Of a stretch of 30,029 bases of DNA, positions 1-8,271 are shown piece by piece; position 1 is the stretch's first letter; every line of letters starts with the position of its first letter. Below the pieces are notes generated by a model that searched no databases, was not told where the DNA came from, and was given only the letters and a program-made list of their open reading frames with translations. Source of the stretch: CAZDUS01 sp964609375 (GTDB lineage: Bacteria; Verrucomicrobiota; Kiritimatiellia; CAIKKV01; CAITUY01); NCBI GenBank assembly GCA_964609375.1, contig CAZSSA010000017.1:1-30029 (forward strand). Reading direction: 5' to 3'. Position numbers and translations under genes: made by a program.

Positions 1-324
1 AAGGAATATGGCGTGAGTCAAAGCGGATTGGATCAGATTGTGCAAACGGGATATCGCACGCTTGGGTTGATCAGTTTCCTTACCGCCGGGCCCAAGGAAG
101 TGCGGGCGTGGACGATTCATCGCGGCTGGAAGGCGCCGCAGGCCGCCGGGGTGATTCATACCGACTTCGAGCGCGGGTTCATCCGGGCGCAGGTGATGTC
201 CTATCGCGACTTTGTCGAGCAGGGAGGGGAAGCGGCGTGCAAGGCCAAGGGATTATTGAGGATTGAAGGCAAGGAGTATGAAGTGCAGGATGGGGACGTG
301 ATCGAATTCTTGTTCAACGTTTAA
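1..324 (+). CDS. ychF: YchF/OLA1-family ATPase, C-terminal part (5' end outside window)
   Basis: This is the last 107 codons of a reading frame that is already open at base 1, so the real start lies upstream. YchF is a P-loop NTPase of the Obg-related group that hydrolyses ATP and binds ribosomes. The visible part is the C-terminal TGS domain: the stretches FLTAGPKEVRAWTIHRG, KAPQAAGVIHTDFERGFIR and the terminal VQDGDVIEFLFNV are the signature of this family's end. The G-domain motifs are not in the window. The GTG at 13 is an internal codon and should not be taken as the start. yqeY follows 14 bp downstream on the same strand, so the two probably share a transcript. Confidence 0.93.
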   Translation, partial: KEYGVSQSGLDQIVQTGYRTLGLISFLTAGPKEVRAWTIHRGWKAPQAAGVIHTDFERGFIRAQVMSYRDFVEQGGEAACKAKGLLRIEGKEYEVQDGDVIEFLFNV

Positions 325-338
325 GGGGAGGGAAAGTC

Positions 339-791
339 ATGGCATCAGCGTTACTCGATATGTTGCTGGCGGACATCAAGGCCGCTATGAAGTCTCAGAA
401 TGCGGACATGTTGTCCACGCTTCGCATGTTGCATGCCCAGATCAAGGATGCCACCACCAATGCCGGGAAGGATCCGACGGATGAACTTGTGGCGGTGATT
501 GTGGCCAAGGCGATCAAGCAGAGGCAGGATTCGGTGGAGCAGTTCAAGGCCGCTGGCCGTGTCGATCTGGCGGACAAGGAACAGCGTGAGATTGACTGGT
601 TCCGCAAGTATCAGCCGCAGCAACTTGATCAAGCGGCCATTGAAGAGATTGTGCGGGCGGTCATTGTCGAGACCGGGGCTGCCGGAAAGAAGGATTTGGG
701 CAAGGTCATGCAGGCACTGATGCCCAAAGTCAAAGGTCGATCCGATGGCAAACTGGTTAACCAGATAGTGATGGCCCAGTTGGGGGGGTGA
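339..791 (+). CDS. yqeY: GatB/YqeY domain protein
   Basis: A 150-aa protein of full length for the free-standing YqeY family, which resembles the tail domain of the GatB amidotransferase subunit and is thought to interact with tRNA. Visible family features are the helical N-terminal half (LLADIKAAMKSQN, LSTLRMLHAQIKDA), the central IKQRQDSVEQFKAAGR with a following DLADKEQREIDWFRKYQPQQL, and the C-terminal KKDLGKVMQALMPKVKGRSDGKLVNQIV, of which the GRSDGK turn is typical. The ATG at 339 is preceded by a purine-rich ribosome site (aaggggaggg). Its precise biochemical role is unproven in the family. It sits directly behind ychF. Confidence 0.93.
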   Translation: MASALLDMLLADIKAAMKSQNADMLSTLRMLHAQIKDATTNAGKDPTDELVAVIVAKAIKQRQDSVEQFKAAGRVDLADKEQREIDWFRKYQPQQLDQAAIEEIVRAVIVETGAAGKKDLGKVMQALMPKVKGRSDGKLVNQIVMAQLGG

Positions 792-853
792 TGGGGAAGG
801 GGGGGGGGTTCAGGTGAGAAGAGGGGGGAGGGGGTGAAAAAAAGGGATTTATC

Positions 854-886
854 CGCAGATGAGACGCAGATGGGGCGCCGATGAAG
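854..886. repeat. Three degenerate 11-bp direct repeats
   Basis: Three consecutive 11-mers read cgcagatgaga, cgcagatgggg and cgccgatgaag. They lie in the non-coding, strongly G-rich spacer after yqeY (792-995). No open frame of note covers them. They resemble the CGCAGAT-type intergenic repeats I associate with PVC genomes, which is a recollection rather than a comparison made here. Confidence 0.5.
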
Positions 887-906
887 CGGGGGGAGAGGGG
901 GCAAGG

Positions 907-928
907 GAAGGATGAAGGATGAATCCGG
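907..928. repeat. Tandem heptamer array (AAGGATG, AAGGATG, AATCCGG)
   Basis: Three adjacent heptamers starting at 908 all fit the pattern AANNNNG. The AATCCGG unit recurs twice in the array at 19121, which links the two loci. A further GAAGGATGA copy occurs at 970-978, so the palindrome at 930-957 is bracketed by the same short word. Confidence 0.6.
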
Positions 929-929
929 C

Positions 930-957
930 CCACATCCCGCTATAGCGAGAAGTGTGG
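930..957. repeat. Imperfect palindrome centred on GCTATAGC
   Basis: The 8-bp perfect palindrome GCTATAGC (939-946) is extended by further partly paired bases and by the outer arms CCACA (930-934) and TGTGG (953-957). The result is a 28-nt hairpin-capable, REP-like unit. It lies 40 bp upstream of the small gene at 996. It could be an interspersed palindrome or a structured leader; nothing in the sequence decides between them. Confidence 0.5.
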
Positions 958-995
958 CGGACATGTTATGAAGGATGAGAAGGAGGAGGAAAACT

Positions 996-1217
996 ATGGA
1001 TAAACTAAACGTTGAGTTGTGTCCTGAAACAGGTATTTGCTCCATTATCAAGGCAAACGGCACAAAGGTTGATTTGATGCCGGATGAAGTTCAAACGCTG
1101 AGGGAATCCCTGGAGAATCCAGCCGCCACCCGTCAGATTCTGGCGGAAGCAGATGCTGATTTCGCAAAATCGTTGGCGCCGGACGAAATAAAGCAGTTGG
1201 TTGCTCGACTGAAGTAA
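996..1217 (+). CDS. Small conserved-looking protein of unknown function (73 aa)
   Basis: A 73-aa protein that starts at an ATG with a very strong ribosome site (aaggaggagg, about 980-989). An in-frame upstream start near 975 would place the ribosome site inside the gene, so 996 is preferred. The protein begins MDKLNVELCPETGICSIIK, has two cysteines six residues apart (ELCPETGIC), and then a helical, acidic C-terminal half (LMPDEVQTLRESL, ADADFAKSLAPDEIKQLVARL). There is no signal peptide or membrane segment. I do not recognise the family. The clean start site and codon composition support a real gene. It converges with the Crp-type gene. Confidence 0.7.
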   Translation: MDKLNVELCPETGICSIIKANGTKVDLMPDEVQTLRESLENPAATRQILAEADADFAKSLAPDEIKQLVARLK

Positions 1218-1291
1218 GTGGTGCTGACCGAGCAATCGGCAGATGCCGCGTGAAGACAAGGGGCTGTTCTTGAAAAACCCTGAGGCTTCCC

Positions 1292-1310
1292 GGCTCGCGG
1301 GACGCTCGCC
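1292..1310. repeat. Hairpin-forming palindrome between convergent genes
   Basis: On the minus strand this 19-mer folds as GGC-GA-GCG-TCC-CGC-GA-GCC: two 3-bp stems separated by a GA/GA internal pair, closed by a TCC loop. The TCC loop and the size resemble the hairpins at 28099-28119 and 29998-30018. It lies in the 127-bp spacer between two convergent genes, so it may also help end transcription, although no T-run follows it. Confidence 0.45.
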
Positions 1311-1344
1311 CTCCACGAACTGGGGCGGCGTCGACTCATCTTCG

Positions 1345-1983
1345 CTAGAGTGATAGACGGTGGCGGGTGATGGTTTTTCCGCACCAGGTCAGGATCTTGC
1401 GGGATTTGAGTTTGCTGATCAGGCGCGAGAGGGTTTCCGGTGTGGTCCCGATGGCGGCGGCCACATCCTTCTTGCTGATGGCAATTTGAACCACCTTCTG
1501 ATCGCCGTATTGTTCCTTGAGAAACCACAGCAGGCGGGTTTCCACATCGTGGGCGGATTGCTGGACCAGGCGCTCGGCCAGATAACGCTGCTTGCGCATC
1601 AGCATGGCGATGAAGTCATTCCTGAAGGATGGCGTGGCCAAAAGAATGTGAACATCGTTACAGGGGAACACGATGAGTTCGCTGGCGACCAGGGCGGTGG
1701 CGGTGACGGGATAGTTTTCCCGCTCGAACAGAACCACTTCGGCAAAGACTTCGCTGGGTTGAACGACCTTGATGACCACCTCGCCGCCATCGGGCGTGGT
1801 TTTGTGGAGTTGGATGGCGCCGCGGCGGAGGAGGTAGATGGCGTGGCCGGGGTCCCGTTCACGGAAAAGGAGCGCGCGTTTCTTGAGGTCTTTCAGGGAG
1901 CCGATGGATGCGAGTTGCTTTAGGCTTTCGAGTGACAGATCCCTGAAGAAGTTGCTTTGCGCCAGCAGATGATAATTCAGCAT
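1345..1983 (-). CDS. Crp/Fnr-family transcriptional regulator
   Basis: A 212-aa protein with the standard two-domain layout. Residues about 10-120 form the cyclic-nucleotide-binding-like beta-barrel (LSLESLKQLASIG, GHAIYLLRRGAIQLHK, EVFAEVVLFERENYPVTATAL). Residues about 145-212 form the winged HTH, with a recognition helix reading TPETLSRLISKLK. The E-x-x-S-R spacing there is the FNR-type DNA-reading motif, so a TTGAT-like half-site is expected. The N-terminal cysteine cluster of FNR is absent, so oxygen sensing through a 4Fe-4S cluster is unlikely. The start lies 10 bp after the recQ stop on the same strand, which suggests co-transcription. Confidence 0.92.
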   Translation of the reverse strand: MLNYHLLAQSNFFRDLSLESLKQLASIGSLKDLKKRALLFRERDPGHAIYLLRRGAIQLHKTTPDGGEVVIKVVQPSEVFAEVVLFERENYPVTATALVASELIVFPCNDVHILLATPSFRNDFIAMLMRKQRYLAERLVQQSAHDVETRLLWFLKEQYGDQKVVQIAISKKDVAAAIGTTPETLSRLISKLKSRKILTWCGKTITRHRLSL

Positions 1984-1993
1984 GAGGTTGTCC

Positions 1994-4195
1994 TTACCTA
2001 TCCAGTATTTTCAAAATGGCGTCGCCGTAGGCTTCGAGTTTATGAGGGCCAACGCCGTGAATTTTTTCCAGCGCTGCCAAGGTGTCGGGTTTGGCGATGG
2101 CAATGGCCTTGAGTGTCCGATTGCTGAAAATGGTAAAGGAGGGGGCTTCGCTGAGGGCGGCTTCCTCGCGGCGCCAGGCCCTGAGCTCTTCAAAGAGGCG
2201 GTCTTCCTCTGCCGAGAGGACCAGCCGGTCTTCGTCCGGACGTGCCACGGGTTTTGGAATCCTGGCCTTGGGCGTTTTGCCCTTGCGGCGGGTTGCAAAT
2301 TTTGTGTTCCATGGTTCATGAGATGATGATGCGGGAATGGGGGCAACCTTTCGCGCGGGCCATTGAATGGAAACGGTTTGGCGCCGCCAGGCGACCTCGC
2401 GGCCAAACGGTGTAATGGCGGCGACATGATAGGGGGCGGGGCCCACGGAAATGGCATCGGCTTCCACGAGTTTATCGAATAGCGCGCGCAGATAATCGTC
2501 CGGCTCGCCTTTCAAGATTCCGTAGCTGGGAGTCTGGTCAAGGTGATGATCTGTCACCGACTTGGTGGCGGTGGCCTGGGCAAAGGCGAGAACCGTGTGC
2601 TTGCCGAACCGTCCGTTCAGGCGTCCGACGCAGCTCAGGAGTTTCTGGATGAGCGTCCATTCATCTTCTGTCGGCGGGCGTGGGGGGGTGGCCGTGCTAA
2701 AGCCGCAATAATCACAGCGGCCACAGGAGGAGGCCTTGGCGGCGGGCTCGCCGAAATAATCCAGGATGAAGCGGTGCCGGCATTGTCGCGAGTGGACGTA
2801 GTTGACCATGACATCCAGTTTGCCCTGGTCGCGAAGACGTTTTTCCTCGATGGCCGGTAACAAGGCCTTGAGGCGGTCGATGTCGGCGGTTTTGGACAAC
2901 GTGGTGGTGTAGCAGCGATGTCCTGCCGTGATGCTGCGCTCGATGAGACCGGCGCGGTCGAACAGGCCCATGCAGGTATGGACCGTGATTTTGTTGTCGG
3001 AAGCCATGACCTGCTCGCTCCATTCTTCCAGCGTACAGGTTTGGGGGCCCCCGGCCAGAATGGCGCGAACCTCGGTCCAGAGTTTGAGGATGAGTTGCGG
3101 GTCGGGGTTTGAGCCGTCGAGGAAGAACTGCTGGGTGCTGACATCGGCAAAGTTATAGAGCAGCTCGCAATGCGAGAGGGCGCCGTCGCGTCCCGCGCGG
3201 CCGACTTCCTGGTAATAGGCTTCAATACTGCCGGGGATATCCCAGTGGATAACAAAGCGCAGATCGGAGCGGTCCACGCCCATGCCGAAGGCGTTGGTGG
3301 CGACCACGACGGGAACTTCGCCCTTCATGAAGCGATCCTGGGCGATGATGCGCTTATCATCCGCCATGCCGGCGTGGTAGACCATGTGTTTGACCTTGAG
3401 TTCGCCCAGCATCTGTCCGACGCGCTCGACTTGCTTGCGGGTGCTGCAATAGATGATGCCGGTGGGGAAGTTCGAAAGGATCTTGTGGATGCGATCCAGT
3501 TTCAGGTTATGGGATCGACAGGGCTCCACGACCAGGCGCAGGTTATCGCGCCTGAATCCGCGGACGAACACCTGAGGTTTGGGGCGGCCGGCGGTGCCGA
3601 GACCGAGTTGCTTGATGATGTCATCGCGAACTTCCGGGGTGGCGGTGGCGGTCAGCGCCATGATGCGGGCCTTGGGCAGGGTTTTGACCATTTCGCCGAG
3701 GCGCAGGTAATCGGGGCGGAAATCGTGGCCCCACTGGCTGATGCAATGGGATTCGTCGATGGCCAGCAGGGAGACGTTGAGGTCGTTAAGGAGGGATTGG
3801 AAGCGGCTATTGCGGAACCGTTCAGGGGCCACATAGACGATCCGGGTTTCTCCGCGGCGAAGGGACGCGACGCGGGCGGCGGTGTCGTCCATGGAGATGG
3901 AGGAATTCAGGCAGGTGGCGGGAATGCCGCGCTCGACAAGGCTATCCACCTGATCCTTCATGAGGGAGATCAGGGGGGAGACGACGAGGGTGATGCCGTC
4001 CATGGCCATGGCGGGGAGTTGGAAGCAGATGGATTTTCCTGAGCCGGTGGGCATGACGACGACGGCATCGCCGCCGGACATGACGGTCTCGATGGGTTCG
4101 CGCTGGCCCGGGTTGAATGAGGAGAAACCGAAGTGCCGCGAGAGGAGCGAGGTCAGGCGATCCGCGGCGGTTGTTGCTGGATGTGGCGTTGTCAT
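1994..4195 (-). CDS. recQ: ATP-dependent DNA helicase RecQ
   Basis: A 733-aa 3'-5' DNA helicase with all RecQ modules. The Walker A MPTGSGKSICFQLP is near residue 50, the DEAH-type box DESHCISQWGHDFRP near 148, and the motif VI region EVGRAGRDG near 330. The RecQ-Ct zinc site is a Cys in HSRQCRHRFILDYFGE followed by the CGRCDYC cluster, near 470-495. A C-terminal HRDC domain (about 665-733) ends in a helix-hairpin-helix-like IHGVGPHKLEAYG. RecQ acts in recombinational repair and stalled-fork processing. About 90 residues between the winged-helix region and the HRDC are basic and proline-rich, as in other long RecQs. It is divergent from the TPR gene and is followed at once by the Crp-type regulator. 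Confidence 0.96.
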   Translation of the reverse strand: MTTPHPATTAADRLTSLLSRHFGFSSFNPGQREPIETVMSGGDAVVVMPTGSGKSICFQLPAMAMDGITLVVSPLISLMKDQVDSLVERGIPATCLNSSISMDDTAARVASLRRGETRIVYVAPERFRNSRFQSLLNDLNVSLLAIDESHCISQWGHDFRPDYLRLGEMVKTLPKARIMALTATATPEVRDDIIKQLGLGTAGRPKPQVFVRGFRRDNLRLVVEPCRSHNLKLDRIHKILSNFPTGIIYCSTRKQVERVGQMLGELKVKHMVYHAGMADDKRIIAQDRFMKGEVPVVVATNAFGMGVDRSDLRFVIHWDIPGSIEAYYQEVGRAGRDGALSHCELLYNFADVSTQQFFLDGSNPDPQLILKLWTEVRAILAGGPQTCTLEEWSEQVMASDNKITVHTCMGLFDRAGLIERSITAGHRCYTTTLSKTADIDRLKALLPAIEEKRLRDQGKLDVMVNYVHSRQCRHRFILDYFGEPAAKASSCGRCDYCGFSTATPPRPPTEDEWTLIQKLLSCVGRLNGRFGKHTVLAFAQATATKSVTDHHLDQTPSYGILKGEPDDYLRALFDKLVEADAISVGPAPYHVAAITPFGREVAWRRQTVSIQWPARKVAPIPASSSHEPWNTKFATRRKGKTPKARIPKPVARPDEDRLVLSAEEDRLFEELRAWRREEAALSEAPSFTIFSNRTLKAIAIAKPDTLAALEKIHGVGPHKLEAYGDAILKILDR

Positions 4196-4292
4196 CGGCG
4201 GGGGAATCTACCACAGAGACGGAAAGGCATGGAGAAGAAAAACAATGCATTTGTATTGCAATATCAGGGTAGGTGAGACAGTAATACATTTC

Positions 4293-6496
4293 ATGTTCAT
4301 TCAACGGTTCAGCTTTATCCTGTCAATGGCGGGGATTCTGTCGGCAGCCATGCCCTGGTCCAGTTCCGGGCAGGGCACCCATGATTTGCCGCTTAAGGGG
4401 ATTATCGAGGCGGGCAACAGGATTGATGCGGTTTCAAATGAGGCGGTTCGCGCCTATCTCCAGCGTCGGCTGGAGGGTTTGCTTGGGCAGCCGGCGGGCC
4501 CGGAGCGCCATGCGGCGCTGGATGCATTTCTGGTGGAACTGCGTGCGGCGACGGCAGAGGGTGTGGCGGGTGGAACGTCGAATGGGGTTGCCGGGGTCCA
4601 GCCGACACAGAGGCTACCTCCGGCAAGCAGCGGCTCCTCCACGGCAACCAATGGCGTGGATCCGTCAAAGGATATCGAACTCATCAACCTGCTTACCCAA
4701 TACGCCTGCCTCTTGCAGGATTTGGAAGGGCGCGGGTATGTGGCGGTTCGCCGGGAGTTATCCGATAACCTTAACCTTGCGGGATTGAGTTCCGATGCCA
4801 TGCAGTTATTGAGGCAACTCATTCTGGTTTGCGACGAGGTCGAGCGCGCGGCGCAGAACACGGGATATATCGGGGAGGATATCGCGGAGGCGACGAAATC
4901 GTTGTATATGCAGAATCTGGGAACCTATGGGGCATCGAGCATTATGTCGGGGACCCCGTTGCCGTTATTGCAGGCGGCGGCGGCCATCGTCAAGGGGCGC
5001 TATGTCCTGTCGAAGGAAAAAGACCGTAAGCTCGGGATTGAGATACAGAATCATCGCGGGCGGCTTGCCAACTATCTGTTTGAGTTGGGGGTCAGGCGTT
5101 CCACGTTGAAGGCGATGGCGGGAGTTGATGAGCAGGCGTTTATCGGAAAGCAGGGGTACGACCAGTTGCAGGAGGCACTGGCGGAGCCGGATCTACGCAA
5201 ACGAGCGGCGTTGTTGACGCGGTGTGTGGCGGGGGCCCCGGCCTCGCGGGAGGCGGTGTATTGCCTGGCGGCGGTATCGCATGCGATGGGTGCACCTGCG
5301 GAGGCGGAACGGCATTGGCGTGATGTGGCGGGGCGGGAGTCGCGTTTGTTGTATCACGACGGGCTGAGGGCGATGGCGTATGACCAGTTGGCTGAATATG
5401 CGCTGTTACGGGGCGATTATTCCAACACGGTGGCGCTGGCAAGGCGGGCGCTTGAGTGCGACCCGCAGGCAGCGGGGGCCTTTAATCATCTGGCATTGGC
5501 CTCGTTGAAACTTGGCGATATGGCGGCCGCTTATAGCCATGTGGCCGGGGCCTTGAAGCTGGACCCGATGAACGGCCTCTATTTGTGGAGTGCGGCGCAG
5601 GTGGCGGCAGTCCGCGGGGAAAATGATCTGGCGCTGACGTTCTTGCAGGCAGCGGTGAATAATGGTTTCCGGGATGCGGCTGCGATTCATGGCAGCGAGG
5701 TGTTGCGCAAGGCGTTGGGCACGGCGCGGGGCCGTCATGTGCTGCAGCCGCCGTTAACGACGCTGTGCAGCGAGCAACTGATCAATCACCGGTTTGCGGT
5801 CAGCAACATGTCGGGTTATGCGGTCAGCGGGTTGGTGGTGCGGTTGACGGTGAGGTATGAGACAGGGGAGCGGGAGGCGCAAGAGGAATCCTTTTCGCGG
5901 CGGATGTCGGTGGTGCCGGCGGGAGGGTTGATCGGGTTCGCCATGGCGGGGGCCCCCAAGGGGCAGTTCCGGTGCCGGATGCAGTTGGACTACGAATGTG
6001 CCGACCATCCTGAACTTAAGTTTCGTTCCGTGTCCTGCCACAATATGGAGGGGCAGGGAGAGCATCTGGAGTGGGCGGATTATTTGCATCGGCGCGCCTT
6101 GGAGGCATTGAAGGAGGGGGATCGGAAGCGGCAGGAGGAAGGGTATAAGATGGTTGCAGAGGCGGCGGAATGGACGGTCTTCGAAAACGCCGAGATTCTG
6201 GGGACGTGCGCGAGATTGGCTTCGTCCCTGGGGGATGAAGCGGGGGTGAAGCGTTATTCGGACGCCGCCAGAAAGGCGATGATGCAGCGTCCGTTGCTTG
6301 ACAGTGTGCAGGTTGAGGCGGCGGTTAAGCGGTTGGGGGAGGGGGGCNNNNNNNNNNNNNNNNNNNNNNNNNNNNNNNNNNNNNNNNNNNNNNNNNNNNN
6401 NNNNNNNNNNNNNNNNNNNNNNNNNNNNNNNNNNNNNNNNNNNNNNNGGAAATGACGCGGGAGATGAGGAAGGGCGTGGCGGAGGGGAAGGAGTAA
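4293..6496 (+). CDS. Secreted TPR-repeat protein, interrupted by an assembly gap
   Basis: The frame starts best at the ATG at 4293, which gives a signal peptide (MFIQRFSFILSMAGILSAA). The open frame upstream of it to 3960 lies opposite recQ and is not coding. The middle of the protein has tetratricopeptide-like helices (for example YDQLAEYALLRGDYSNTVAL and the repeat after it). It is followed by a beta-rich segment near residues 490-590 and a second helical TPR stretch. The coding sequence runs into the 100-N gap at 6348. Beyond the gap, the frame reading EMTREMRKGVAEGKE and stopping at 6494-6496 looks like its natural end. That frame differs from the one that crosses 100 N literally, so the true gap length is probably not 100. 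The function is unknown; TPRs mediate protein contacts, here outside the cytoplasm. Confidence 0.75.
6348..6447. other. Assembly gap 1 (100 N)
   Basis: Exactly 100 N, the usual placeholder for a gap of unknown size. It falls near the 3' end of the TPR gene, with a G-rich run just before it and heptamer repeats 50 bp after it. Confidence 0.97.
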
Positions 6497-6514
6497 CAGG
6501 GTTCCGGGTTCAGG
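6497..6514. repeat. Short heptamer array directly after a stop codon
   Basis: CAGGGTT, CCGGGTT and CAGG follow immediately after the TAA at 6494-6496. On the minus strand this reads AACCCGG AACCCTG, the same AANNNNG heptamer form as at 908, 19121 and 28880. AACCCTG is identical to the units around the four-helix-bundle remnant. Confidence 0.6.
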
Positions 6515-6551
6515 AAGAGGAGAGGCATAAAAAAACGCGAAGAGGGACGCT

Positions 6552-7139
6552 ATGTTGAATCGGACGAACTATCTTATCAAGGAGCGGGTTGGGTTTTTTA
6601 AGCTGACGGACCGGTATGATGTCTATGCGCCGGAAGATGGGCGACTGATCGGGTTTGCCCAGGAGAAGGTTGGCTGGTTCAATCATCTGATGCGATTGTT
6701 GGTTCATAAGCAGATGTTGCCGACCCTTGTTGAGATTCGGGAGCGGGAGGACGCCGCGCCACTGATTACGATCCAACGAGGAATAACCCTGTTGCGGGCC
6801 AAGGTGCAGGTCATGGACCAGACCGGGAAACCAATAGGGTACCTCAGGAGTAAACTGTTCTCGCTGGGTGGTGGTTTTTATGTATACGACATGAGTGACC
6901 GGCAGGTGGCGGAAGTCAAAGGGGACTGGAAAGGGTGGAATTTCCAGATGCTGGATGCCGGGGGGAAGGAGTTGGGGACGGTAACCAAGAAGTGGGCCGG
7001 GATAGGGCGTGAGTTGTTCACATCCGCTGACAATTATATGATTGCCTTGAATGACACCACGCAGGCGAATCCGGCGCTGGCCGCGCTGCTGCTAACGGCT
7101 GGACTGGCGATTGATATTGTGTTCAAGGAAAAGAATTGA
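6552..7139 (+). CDS. Phospholipid scramblase-related / LURP-one-like protein
   Basis: A 195-aa protein built from successive beta-hairpins, as in the scramblase/LURP-one (tubby-like) fold. It starts MLNRTNYLIKERVGFFKLTD, then YDVYAPEDGRLIGFAQEK, a repeated 'own value then derived value' pattern (LLRAKVQVMDQTGKPIGYL, FSLGGGFYVYDMSDRQVAEV, FQMLDAGGKELGTVTKKW), and a C-terminal hydrophobic helix (ALAALLLTAGLAIDIVF). Bacterial members are uncharacterised; the name reflects fold similarity, not proven lipid scrambling. The C-terminal hydrophobic stretch suggests membrane contact. The start is supported by a purine-rich site (agaggga). The Nudix gene begins 10 bp after its stop. Confidence 0.8.
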   Translation: MLNRTNYLIKERVGFFKLTDRYDVYAPEDGRLIGFAQEKVGWFNHLMRLLVHKQMLPTLVEIREREDAAPLITIQRGITLLRAKVQVMDQTGKPIGYLRSKLFSLGGGFYVYDMSDRQVAEVKGDWKGWNFQMLDAGGKELGTVTKKWAGIGRELFTSADNYMIALNDTTQANPALAALLLTAGLAIDIVFKEKN

Positions 7140-7149
7140 ACGGAATGGC

Positions 7150-7647
7150 GTGAGATATACCGACATTAACTGGGCTGAGTGGATGCCGAGGGAGCGGGCG
7201 ACCTTGATGATCATCGTCAAGGAGGGTCAGGTGCTGCTTATTCACAAGAAGAGAGGGTTGGGAGCGGGGAAGTTCAATGGGCCCGGTGGAAGGATTGAAA
7301 CTGGAGAAACGCCGTTGCAGGCGGCGGTTCGAGAAGTGCAGGAGGAAATCCTGGTAATCCCTGAACAGATCAGGCCGGCGGGAGAGCTTAAATTCCAATT
7401 TGCCGACGGGCATTCCATTCATGGGTATGTGTTTACGGCGACGGGGGTGGATGGGGTTCCCATGGAGACGGATGAAGCGATCCCGTACTGGTTTCCTGTG
7501 ACGAGTCTTCCTTATCATGCGATGTGGGCGGATGACCGGATATGGATGCCATTATTGTTAGAGGGTCGACGATTTGTCGGCCGCTTCCTGTTTGATGGCG
7601 ACCAGATGCTTGGCGGTGAGATTGAGGTTAGCGATGGTTATTCTTAA
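7150..7647 (+). CDS. MTH1-like Nudix hydrolase (8-oxo-dGTP diphosphatase type)
   Basis: A Nudix enzyme expected to sanitise oxidised purine nucleoside triphosphates. The Nudix box is complete: GPGGRIETGETPLQAAVREVQEEI. The resemblance to human MTH1 is unusually close around the substrate pocket. KKRGLGAGKFNGPGG keeps the Asn of the FNG turn, and the MWADDRIWMPLLLEG segment keeps the two adjacent Asp that read the oxidised base in MTH1, followed by a GRFLFDGD strand. I place the start at the GTG at 7150 (then RYTDINWAEWMPRERATL), because homologues I remember carry the D-W-x-x-W lead-in. The ATG at 7183 is the alternative. It probably forms an operon with the scramblase-like gene. Confidence 0.85.
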   Translation: MRYTDINWAEWMPRERATLMIIVKEGQVLLIHKKRGLGAGKFNGPGGRIETGETPLQAAVREVQEEILVIPEQIRPAGELKFQFADGHSIHGYVFTATGVDGVPMETDEAIPYWFPVTSLPYHAMWADDRIWMPLLLEGRRFVGRFLFDGDQMLGGEIEVSDGYS

Positions 7648-7840
7648 TTACTGGCGTCCCGGAGGATGCCGGTTATTAAGTTATTGGTTCACTAGCATTC
7701 CATAGAAGGATATAGACCCAGTTCCTGCAAAGAAACGTCTCAGTGTGCCTGCCTTGACTTTGTGCAAAAATGCTCAATGAGCGGAATGACTACTATTACT
7801 GTATAGAAGTCTCGGTAGCGAACGGAGGGTTTTTTTCTAT

Positions 7841-8233
7841 ATGAAACGCGAAGATAGGAGCTCGGCTAATAGCGAGCACTTTAACACGTCTTGTGGTGGT
7901 GGCGATTTATCGTCGACGCCCAATGCGAGTGAGGCTGATGGGCAGAACATTCGCGAGACATTCGCAAAAAATTTGAGAGCTTGGCGAACATGGCGTGATC
8001 TTTCGATGAAAGTTGTGGCCAGTGATGTGGGGGTTGATGAATCCACCTATTGTTTGTGGGAGGCTGGAAAGCGTTTTCCGAATGCTGAGAATCTCGATGC
8101 GATTGCCATGTATGCCCGAGTGCCGATATGCCGATTTTTCAAGAATACCGAGAGCGTTTGCGGCAAGCAGGCGTTTGCGGAGATCATTGAGGATCAGGCA
8201 TCACAGGTTAATCCTGCTTCCACTGGCCTCTAA
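7841..8233 (+). CDS. XRE-type helix-turn-helix protein
   Basis: A 130-aa protein. Residues 1-35 are polar and probably disordered. Residues about 40-105 form a Cro/C1-type HTH (IRETFAKNLRAWRTWRDLS, then VASDVGVDESTYCLWEAGKR, then NLDAIAMYARVPICRFF). The W-E-x-G-K-R-x-P segment is typical of this superfamily. A short tail follows. The start at 7841 has ggagg 12 bp upstream. The 193-bp spacer before it (7648-7840) holds no gene and looks more AT-rich than its surroundings; I see no convincing promoter hexamers there. With the next small gene it forms a pair upstream of nqrB and may regulate that operon, though this is inference from position only. Confidence 0.8.
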   Translation: MKREDRSSANSEHFNTSCGGGDLSSTPNASEADGQNIRETFAKNLRAWRTWRDLSMKVVASDVGVDESTYCLWEAGKRFPNAENLDAIAMYARVPICRFFKNTESVCGKQAFAEIIEDQASQVNPASTGL

Positions 8234-8271
8234 GACAACGGGCTTCCTATTCATCGCGAGGAGATCATCAG

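Noticed and set aside
3170..4042. 290-codon plus-strand open frame opposite recQ
   Set aside because: It is a shadow of the RecQ helicase core with no domain or ribosome site of its own.
3960..4292. Upstream extension of the TPR gene frame, overlapping recQ on the other strand
   Set aside because: It lies opposite well-supported recQ sequence, shows no domain, and the signal peptide begins at 4293.
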